DNA from: CAUZSH01 sp963582935 | GTDB lineage: Bacteria > Pseudomonadota > Gammaproteobacteria > Francisellales > Francisellaceae | Assembly (NCBI GenBank): GCA_963582935.1 | Contig: CAUZSH010000030.1 | Location: 1-22,291, forward strand | DNA length: 22,291 nucleotides | Direction of reading: 5' to 3' | In this document: one piece after another, positions 17,310 through 22,291 of the stretch | How the letters are laid out: the number at the start of each line of letters is the position of its first letter | How positions within the stretch are numbered: the first letter of the stretch is position 1 | Notes under the pieces: model-generated | Told to the model about the DNA's origin: nothing | Databases searched by the model: none | The model's input: the letters and a program-made list of their open reading frames with translations, nothing else | Translations under genes and position numbers: made by a program

Positions 17310-17800
17310 CAAGACTCCAAATTGTCAATGATTTTATCGACTGCAACCGTCGTGAGCTTTTCATAAAACACTTCATCCACTTCCAACATCGGCGCACCAC
17401 AACAAGCACCTTGGCACTCCACAGTTTTCAGTGTAATCCTGCCGTCTTTTGTGGTTTCACCTGGCTTAATATTTAAGCGCTTAGAGATGTGCTCAATAAT
17501 TTCACCTGCACCATTCAACATACAAGAAATATTATCGCAGACATTCAGCTTATGCTTTCCTACGGGGCTCAAATCATACATCCCATAAAAAGTAGCAACT
17601 TCGTAGACTGCAATTTTTGGCATGCCGATATAAGCCGCCAATGAGTCCATAAGACTCGTCGTCAAAAAACCGCCATGTGCATTTTGCAACACGTGCAAAC
17701 CGGGAATAACCGCCGACTGTCTTTGATCAGCAGGGTATTTTGCCAACCAAAATTCCAGTTGATCAATAACTTCTTGTGAAAAAATTTGCTCTACTACCAT
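17309..17800 (-). CDS. nuoE: NADH-quinone oxidoreductase subunit E (2Fe-2S)
   Basis: Thioredoxin-fold subunit of the NADH dehydrogenase module carrying cluster N1a. All four ligands are seen: C88 and C93 (CDNISC) and C129 and C133 (CQGAC), with a further C134 next to the last. The motif VYEVATFYGMYDL near 65-77 is typical. Tandem ATGs stand at 17803 and 17800; AGAGG is only 2 nt from the first, so the second is preferred (163 residues). It begins 9 bp after nuoD, and its stop overlaps the nuoF start by one base. Confidence 0.96.
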   Translation of the reverse strand: MVVEQIFSQEVIDQLEFWLAKYPADQRQSAVIPGLHVLQNAHGGFLTTSLMDSLAAYIGMPKIAVYEVATFYGMYDLSPVGKHKLNVCDNISCMLNGAGEIIEHISKRLNIKPGETTKDGRITLKTVECQGACCGAPMLEVDEVFYEKLTTVAVDKIIDNLES

Positions 17801-17809
17801 CATCGCCTC

Positions 17810-19063
17810 TTAACGGTCCACATCACCAAACACAATATCTTGTGTTGCAATAATTGCTGGAACATCTGATAACATATGCCCTTGCAACATTTCATTCATT
17901 GAGCTTATATGCGCAAACCCAGGCGCTCTGATTTTCAAACGATAAGGTTTGTTTGCTCCATCAGAAATCAAATAAATACCGAACTCACCCTTAGGATGCT
18001 CCACAGACGCATAAACCTCACCTTCCGGAACACAGTAACCTTCTGTGAATAATTTAAAATGATGGATTAATGCTTCCATATCGCGCTTCATCACTTCGCG
18101 ATTTGGCGGTGAAACCTTGTAATTTTCAGACATTATAGGTCCTTTGTTGTCACGCAACCAAGAAACACATTGCTGAATAATTTTGTTCGCTTCTCGCATC
18201 TCTGCCACCCTGACCAAATAACGATCATAGCAATCACCAACAGTCCCAACTGGAATATCAAAATCCATATGTTCGTACACTTCATAGGGCTGTTTTTTAC
18301 GTAAATCCCATTCGACACCGCTGGCACGCAGCATAGGACCCGTAAAGCCCAACTGTAAAGCTCTTTCTTTTGAAACCACGCCAATACCAACGGTTCTTTG
18401 CTTCCAGATTCTATTATCCGTTAACAAATTTTCATACTCATCCACACAGCCGGGAAAACGATCGGTAAAATCTTCAATAAAATCCAGTAAAGAACCAGAT
18501 CTTGCCTTATTCAGTTTTTTGCACACTTTTTTACTGCGAAAACGCGAAGGCTCGTATTGCGGCATTTGCTCTGGCAAATCCTTCGCCACACCGCCCGGCC
18601 TAAAATAAGTTGCATGCATACGCGCGCCAGAAACTGCCTCATAGCAATCCATTAAATCTTCTCTTTCTCGAAACGCATACAAAAAAATCGTCATGGCGCC
18701 CAAATCAAGGCCATTTGCAGCAAGCCACAATAGATGGTTTAAAATCCGAGTAATTTCCGCAAACATAACGCGAATATATTGCGCCCTCAACGGCACATCA
18801 ACTTTCAATAGCTTCTCAATCGCCAACACATAGGCATGCTCATTTGCCATCATAGAGACATAGTCAAGGCGATCCATATAACCAATGCTTTGATTAAAGG
18901 GCTTTGTTTCTGCTAATTTTTCAGTGCCCCGGTGCAAAAGCCCGATATGTGGATCCGCACGCTCAACCACCTCACCATCCAGCTCCAAAACCAACCTTAA
19001 AACACCATGAGCCGCAGGATGTACTGGGCCAAAATTCATTGTGTAGTTTTTAAATTCAGACAT
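17810..19063 (-). CDS. nuoD: NADH-quinone oxidoreductase subunit D (49-kDa)
   Basis: Connecting-module subunit that forms the quinone headgroup site with NuoB; related to NiFe-hydrogenase large subunits but without the metal ligands. Key parts: NFGPVHPAAHGVLR with H15 and H19, HIGLLHRGTEKL near 39-50, and the quinone-binding tyrosine in MDRLDYVSMMANEH (Y68). The C-terminus ends DIVFGDVDR as is standard. There are 417 residues from the ATG at 19063, which overlaps the nuoC stop by one base (TGATG) and has GAGGTG upstream; two GTG codons just before are less likely. NuoC and NuoD are separate, unlike the fused NuoCD of enteric bacteria. Confidence 0.97.
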   Translation of the reverse strand: MSEFKNYTMNFGPVHPAAHGVLRLVLELDGEVVERADPHIGLLHRGTEKLAETKPFNQSIGYMDRLDYVSMMANEHAYVLAIEKLLKVDVPLRAQYIRVMFAEITRILNHLLWLAANGLDLGAMTIFLYAFREREDLMDCYEAVSGARMHATYFRPGGVAKDLPEQMPQYEPSRFRSKKVCKKLNKARSGSLLDFIEDFTDRFPGCVDEYENLLTDNRIWKQRTVGIGVVSKERALQLGFTGPMLRASGVEWDLRKKQPYEVYEHMDFDIPVGTVGDCYDRYLVRVAEMREANKIIQQCVSWLRDNKGPIMSENYKVSPPNREVMKRDMEALIHHFKLFTEGYCVPEGEVYASVEHPKGEFGIYLISDGANKPYRLKIRAPGFAHISSMNEMLQGHMLSDVPAIIATQDIVFGDVDR

Positions 19064-19725
19064 CACCACACCTCACTTGAGTAGCGGTTATCGTCGCGGA
19101 TAACGCGAGGAACATTGACTCTAGGATCAATCTCAACAGGCTCATAGACCACACGCCCTTTTGCTTCATCATAACGCATTTCAACATGACCACTAACAGG
19201 GAAATCTTTTCTAAAAGGATGTCCAATAAAACCATAGTCCGTCAAAATTCTTCTTAAGTCTGGATGCCCTACAAAAATCAAACCAAACATATCAAACACT
19301 TCACGTTCATGCCAGTTAGCTGACGACCATACACCCGTCACACTAGGCACCATCACATCTGCTTCAGAAACTGACACCTTCACACGCAACCTAACATTAT
19401 GCTGTAAGCTTAACAGGTGGTACGATACGCCAAACCTAGCGCCTTCATCTTTCACCCCTTCCAACATAATAGGCTGGCAACCACGAGAGAACCCAGTTGC
19501 CGTTGCGGAAACAGTTGCCCATTCCAAGTGCCCATACGCACTATAGTCAACACCTGAAACGTCCAACAACTGCTCAAAGCCCGCTTCATCGCGAAGCTTC
19601 GTCATTAATTCAACCAAGCTGGCTTTGCATACTTCAATATTAACTTCGTCATAAGCCATCTTAATTGTCTGAAACATTTGACCATAGTTTGACTCTAATT
19701 TTTTCAGTAAGGCATTTGGTGTCAT
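19063..19725 (-). CDS. nuoC: NADH-quinone oxidoreductase subunit C (30-kDa)
   Basis: Peripheral-arm structural subunit that packs against NuoD and NuoI; it has no cofactor. The 220 residues hold the family signature WHEREVFDMFG followed by FVGHPDLRRILTDYGFIGHPFRKDFP in the second half, which is the most conserved stretch in the family. The N-terminal half is variable, as usual. ATG at 19725 begins 15 bp after nuoB; the stop overlaps the nuoD start. Confidence 0.96.
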   Translation of the reverse strand: MTPNALLKKLESNYGQMFQTIKMAYDEVNIEVCKASLVELMTKLRDEAGFEQLLDVSGVDYSAYGHLEWATVSATATGFSRGCQPIMLEGVKDEGARFGVSYHLLSLQHNVRLRVKVSVSEADVMVPSVTGVWSSANWHEREVFDMFGLIFVGHPDLRRILTDYGFIGHPFRKDFPVSGHVEMRYDEAKGRVVYEPVEIDPRVNVPRVIRDDNRYSSEVW

Positions 19726-19740
19726 ATCTATGTCCTTTAC

Positions 19741-20229
19741 TTAATTACGCGCGATGGTATTTGTACGTTTGATCTTATTTTGTAACTGGATAATCCCATA
19801 GATCAATGCTTCTGCAGTCGGTGGGCATCCTGGCACATAAATATCTACAGGAATAATACGATCACACCCTCTCACAACTGAATAGGAGTAATGATAATAA
19901 CCCCCTCCATTCGCGCAAGAACCCATGGAAATCACCCACTTAGGTTCAGGCATTTGATCGTATGCCTTGCGAATTGCTGGCGCCATTTTATTACACAACG
20001 TCCCTGCTACAATCAACACATCTGACTGCCGAGGACTGGGTCGAAAAACAATTCCAAAGCGGTCCAAGTCATAACGCGCTGCCCCTGCCTGCATCATCTC
20101 AACCGCACAACAGGCTAGCCCAAAAGTCATTGGCCATAAAGAACCGGTGCGCACCCAGTTAATCATTGAATCGGCACTGGTAATTAAAAAGCCTTTGCCC
20201 GCTTGATTGTCTTGATTTGTTACTTCCAT
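19741..20229 (-). CDS. nuoB: NADH-quinone oxidoreductase subunit B (cluster N2)
   Basis: Connecting-module subunit carrying 4Fe-4S cluster N2, the direct electron donor to ubiquinone. The ligands are the tandem C40-C41 (GLACCAVEMM), C105 (GSCANGGG) and C135 (VPGCPPTAEAL). The chosen start is ATG 20229 (162 residues), 5 bp after the nuoA stop and with GGGAG at suitable spacing; the open frame extends upstream into nuoA, but those extra 12 residues have no counterpart in the family. It lacks the long C-terminal extension seen in E. coli NuoB (220 residues). Confidence 0.97.
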   Translation of the reverse strand: MEVTNQDNQAGKGFLITSADSMINWVRTGSLWPMTFGLACCAVEMMQAGAARYDLDRFGIVFRPSPRQSDVLIVAGTLCNKMAPAIRKAYDQMPEPKWVISMGSCANGGGYYHYSYSVVRGCDRIIPVDIYVPGCPPTAEALIYGIIQLQNKIKRTNTIARN

Positions 20230-20234
20230 GGTTT

Positions 20235-20612
20235 CTACTCCCATTCCAATGCCCCTTTCTTCCATTCATAGACAAAGCCAATGGTCAAAATAAAGAGAAA
20301 GATCATCATTGCGATAAAGCCAGCCCAACCCACGGCAGGATCCGTCATCACAACAGCCCAAGGAAACAAAAATGCCATCTCAAGGTCAAAGACTAAAAAT
20401 AAAAGTGCCACCAAATAAAAGCGCACATCAAACTTCAGCCTAGCGCCGTCAAATTCTGGGAACCCACACTCAAAAGGTGAATTTTTTTCTTCGTTTGGTT
20501 TATTTACACCGACAAGCATAGAAACAATCTTGCCCGCTGAAGCAACGGCTATGCCAACCAAGAGCGCGAAGATGATAAAGATTAGAATCGGTAAATAATT
20601 TTCGTATAACAT
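20235..20612 (-). CDS. nuoA: NADH-quinone oxidoreductase subunit A
   Basis: Small membrane subunit (ND3) with three transmembrane helices and a long loop near the quinone chamber. Loop residues SPFECGFPEFDG (about 45-56, C49) include the cysteine equivalent to the one exposed in the deactive state of mitochondrial ND3. The acidic pair D76 and E78 in FLVFDLEMAFLFPW corresponds to the conserved D79/E81 of E. coli. 125 residues. ATG at 20612 has AGAAGGAA (20621-20628) upstream. First gene of the operon; a candidate promoter lies about 50 bp upstream. Confidence 0.97.
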   Translation of the reverse strand: MLYENYLPILIFIIFALLVGIAVASAGKIVSMLVGVNKPNEEKNSPFECGFPEFDGARLKFDVRFYLVALLFLVFDLEMAFLFPWAVVMTDPAVGWAGFIAMMIFLFILTIGFVYEWKKGALEWE

Positions 20613-20658
20613 TCAGTTATTCCTTCTCCAGATGGCCGATCGCTTCGTCCACGTGGTT

Positions 20659-20664
20659 ATTATA
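20659..20664 (-). promoter_or_regulatory. nuoA: Candidate -10 box of the nuo operon promoter
   Basis: A perfect TATAAT on the minus strand lies 46 bp before the nuoA ATG, after the terminator-like hairpin. TG stands two bases upstream, close to an extended -10. The -35 region at 17 bp (CTAGAA) is poor, so activator dependence is possible. It is the best promoter candidate in the 85 bp between hairpin and gene. Confidence 0.4.
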
Positions 20665-20698
20665 TCCAGCAATTTATAAAATTCTAGCACAAAAGGGG

Positions 20699-20733
20699 AA
20701 AAAGCGAAGCTTGAAATACAAACTTCGCTTTTT
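20699..20733. terminator. Rho-independent terminator hairpin between the tRNA-Leu remnant and nuoA
   Basis: A perfect 11-bp inverted repeat, AAAAAGCGAAG (20699-20709) and CTTCGCTTTTT (20723-20733), encloses a 13-nt loop. The A/T-rich ends give a U-run in either direction, so it can work on both strands. Its place right behind the tRNA 3' end suggests it originally ended the tRNA-Leu transcript; it now also isolates nuo from the genes to its right. Confidence 0.8.
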
Positions 20734-20736
20734 AGA

Positions 20737-20751
20737 TGGTGCCGAAGGCGG
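20737..20751 (-). tRNA. 3'-end remnant of a tRNA-Leu (likely attachment-site scar)
   Basis: The minus strand reads CCGCCTTCGGCACCA: the 3' half of a T-stem, an acceptor strand CTTCGGC, discriminator A and encoded CCA, as in bacterial tRNA-Leu. Upstream there is no TTCRA T-loop and no matching GCCGAAG 5' acceptor strand within the next 85 bases, so only about 15 of the roughly 87 bases remain. In Legionella and relatives a full tRNA-Leu stands between secG and nuoA. Retention of exactly the 3' end is what tRNA-targeting integrases leave behind at one side of an island. Confidence 0.6.
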
Positions 20752-20797
20752 AGCCTACACCCTTATTTAGAGGCGGTTAATGGCGTTTTTATTCTCG

Positions 20798-21646
20798 CTA
20801 GAGCAGATTAAGAAATTCATTCGGCGCAGGTGTCTCGAAGGTAAGTCGCTTACCAGTCTTTGGTTGCGCAATACTTAGGCGCAATGCATGCAGCCCCATG
20901 CGGGGACCATTAGTTCCATAACGGGGATCGCCAATCACTGGATGCCCTAGCCAGGACAAGTGGGCACGGATTTGATGTTGTCGCCCTGTCTCCAGTTGAA
21001 CTTCAAGCAGTGCCCGATCCCTTACACAGCGCTGGGTGTCAAAATGCGTGATGGCTTTTTTGGCTTCTGGATGTGGACCAACATGCATATGATACTTCTC
21101 TGAATCCATTCTCAATGGCTGGTCAATACTCCCTTGACTCGGATTAGGGCACCCCTCAACCACCACAAGATAGGTTTTTTCAGCACTGGACCATCCCGCA
21201 TTAACGGCTTCGCGCATTTCACGGGAAGTGGCAAACAATAAGATACCCGACGTGTCTCGATCAAGCCGGTGAACAGGCCATAGTTTAACTGAGTGCTTGG
21301 AGCGTGAGAGCTGGTCGCGAAGAATTGCAAGAGCATGGTTTCTGTTTTCATCCGCTGATGACACAGACAATAAACCTGCAGGCTTGTTGATGGCTATAAG
21401 ATCGCTGTCGGAATACAAAATCTCAAGCCGGGAAATTCCGCGTTGCGTGTTCTTTACCGCTACTCTAACTTCCACATCGTCGCCGGCTTTGAGTTCGTGA
21501 TCATGCTGCAAGATAGACTGACAGTTGACAAACACGCACCCTGATTTCAGCCGTTGTTTTATTTTGTTGCGTGTCCAGCCTTTTAGCTGAGCGTTAAGGA
21601 AAGTGAGCAGGCCAGTAGCCTCACTCACTCGTAATCTGTCAGACAT
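20798..21646 (-). CDS. RluA-family RNA pseudouridine synthase
   Basis: Converts specific uridines in rRNA or tRNA to pseudouridine. The 282 residues comprise an S4-like RNA-binding domain (about 1-65, with RNKIKQRLKSGCVFVN) and the catalytic domain: INKPAGLLSV near 86-95, the catalytic motif HRLDRDTSG with Asp129, and the C-terminal LETGRQHQIRAHLSWLGHPVIGDPRYG block. The substrate (RluA, RluC, RluD or TruC type) cannot be assigned. ATG at 21646. A 60-base spot count near its 3' end gives about 53% GC against 45% in nuoA, hinting at a different origin, and it sits just beyond the tRNA-Leu scar. It looks intact. Confidence 0.9.
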   Translation of the reverse strand: MSDRLRVSEATGLLTFLNAQLKGWTRNKIKQRLKSGCVFVNCQSILQHDHELKAGDDVEVRVAVKNTQRGISRLEILYSDSDLIAINKPAGLLSVSSADENRNHALAILRDQLSRSKHSVKLWPVHRLDRDTSGILLFATSREMREAVNAGWSSAEKTYLVVVEGCPNPSQGSIDQPLRMDSEKYHMHVGPHPEAKKAITHFDTQRCVRDRALLEVQLETGRQHQIRAHLSWLGHPVIGDPRYGTNGPRMGLHALRLSIAQPKTGKRLTFETPAPNEFLNLL

Positions 21647-21749
21647 AGTATGCCATTCTCCAGCTTGATTTTTTCAGTAATGCTCTCATATTAAACCATC
21701 CAATAAATCAATATCCATCAACCTTGCTATTGCCTTTAGCCCATAAGAG

Positions 21750-22019
21750 TTAGTTTAATAGCAAATTAACGTCAAGAGCATACTCTGCACTCAGCGCTTT
21801 TATCTGCTCAACGGTTAACGACCTGTTTTTATTTAAGAATGAAGAAACATTGCCCTGGCTTCCAAAAATATGACTGGGGTTGCCCTGAGTTAATTCATCA
21901 CGCTTCATAATGTATTTTACAGCTTCTATAACAGTAACATCATACCCTATGCTTGGTGAAACCTTATCATCATAATCCTCAAGATTATCCCCAATAGTTT
22001 GCATTACAAGAAAAGACAA
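21750..22019 (-). CDS. HigA-like helix-turn-helix antitoxin, N-terminally truncated remnant
   Basis: The 89-codon frame aligns with the C-terminal two thirds of HigA-family antitoxins: EDYDDKVSPS, then IEAVKYIMKRDELTQ, the recognition region GSQGNVSSFLNKNRSLT (about 53-69), and EQIKALSAEYALDVNLLL at the end. Full-length relatives have some 30-40 more N-terminal residues; here an in-frame stop lies at 22029-22031 and the only starts are TTG 22019 or ATG 22004. In the first HTH helix the family's usual Asp-Leu after LTQx is Asn-Pro (GNPSH), and a proline there should disturb the fold. No toxin gene is adjacent. Its beginning overlaps a flavodoxin fragment in another frame, so this is most likely a decaying fragment of a toxin-antitoxin locus, though expression of the short form cannot be excluded. 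Confidence 0.6.
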   Translation of the reverse strand: MSFLVMQTIGDNLEDYDDKVSPSIGYDVTVIEAVKYIMKRDELTQGNPSHIFGSQGNVSSFLNKNRSLTVEQIKALSAEYALDVNLLLN

Positions 22020-22158
22020 ATAATGATATTAATGTATTAAACTTATCACCATTAGTGCTACCAGAGCATGTGAAACCACCAGAGAATTTATCTTTCCATG
22101 CGCCTTGAGCATACTTATAAGAACTTTTGTCCATAAATCGCTTAAAGTCTGCTGAAAC
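21985..22158 (-). pseudogene. Fragment of a flavodoxin-fold (WrbA/NAD(P)H-dependent oxidoreductase-like) gene
   Basis: In a frame different from the HigA-like one, the minus strand encodes 57 residues beginning VSADFKRFMDKSS and continuing WKDKFSGGFTCSGSTNGDKFNTLISLFVFS before ending NANYWG and a stop. This matches the region after the GSPTY motif in NAD(P)H:quinone-oxidoreductase-type flavodoxins, where the chain normally reads on with a MQ..WVG segment. The N-terminal flavodoxin half is missing (stop codon about 27 bases upstream of the match), and the C-terminus runs into the antitoxin fragment. It is a remnant, not a functional gene. The family call rests on recognition by eye. Confidence 0.5.
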
Positions 22159-22190
22159 AGTTCCCGCGTGTTGCTCGGTCGTTCATAGAA

Positions 22191-22212
22191 GATTTTGGCT
22201 CCTGCCAAAATC
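22191..22212. repeat. Perfect 8-bp palindromic hairpin in unrecognised right-end DNA
   Basis: GATTTTGG (22191-22198) and CCAAAATC (22205-22212) pair perfectly around the 6-base loop CTCCTG. No U-run follows, so it is not a convincing terminator. It lies in a 133-base segment (22159-22291) with no recognisable gene, beyond the flavodoxin fragment; it may belong to a mobile or dispersed repeat that continues past the window edge. Confidence 0.45.
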
Positions 22213-22291
22213 GAATCACTACCCTCGCAGATGGTTTTGCCTCAGACGCCCACCTCCGTACCGATCTTCCAAAAAACAAGCCTACAGTCTC

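Noticed and set aside
20737..20830. A complete tRNA-Leu gene upstream of nuoA
   Set aside because: The 3' acceptor end is present, but there is no T-loop TTCRA, anticodon arm or complementary 5' acceptor strand within a tRNA length.
22159..22291. Integron attC site at the right end
   Set aside because: The palindrome lacks the GTTRRRY/RYYYAAC core sites at its ends.

Overview
The window looks like a chromosomal segment of a gammaproteobacterium of moderate to low GC. Evidence: a complete 14-gene respiratory complex I operon with separate nuoC and nuoD, the gene order comM-ubiK-P-II known from Pseudomonas and relatives, an LpxL-type lipid A acyltransferase, and what looks like the last bases of a tRNA-Leu just upstream of nuoA. 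The exact lineage cannot be fixed from this sequence; something near Thiotrichales/Legionellales-like gammaproteobacteria would fit, but that is a guess.

Left part (1-5713), nearly all on the minus strand. At the far left is a strong sigma70-type promoter followed by a boxA-like leader that fires leftwards out of the window, possibly into a stable-RNA operon. Then come maeA (NAD-malic enzyme), hemE (uroporphyrinogen decarboxylase) and an LpxL/HtrB-family acyltransferase. Next is comM, broken by at least four frameshifts, then ubiK, a ubiquinone-biosynthesis accessory factor. One gene points the other way: a P-II nitrogen-regulator gene (5807-6145, plus strand).

Centre (6197-20612, minus strand): nuoA-B-C-D-E-F-G-H-I-J-K-L-M-N, tightly packed with 1-8 bp overlaps or gaps of 2-17 bp and no inserted genes. 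All Fe-S cluster cysteines and the key membrane-arm charged residues that I checked are present, so it should encode a working proton-pumping NADH:ubiquinone oxidoreductase. A candidate promoter and a strong hairpin terminator lie upstream of nuoA. MaeA would supply NADH and UbiK supports the quinone pool that complex I uses, but no co-regulation is shown.

Right part (20737-22291): a junction. Only about 15 bp of the 3' end of a tRNA-Leu remain next to nuoA. Beyond it are a somewhat GC-richer RluA-family pseudouridine synthase gene, a truncated HigA-like antitoxin, a frame-disrupted flavodoxin (WrbA-like) fragment running into it, and an unrecognised palindrome-containing segment. This is best explained as one end of a genomic island or rearrangement that used tRNA-Leu as its attachment site. 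It is the most interesting part of the window, together with the decayed comM and the absence of amtB after the P-II gene. I found no CRISPR array, no intact transposase and no clearly undescribed multi-gene system.
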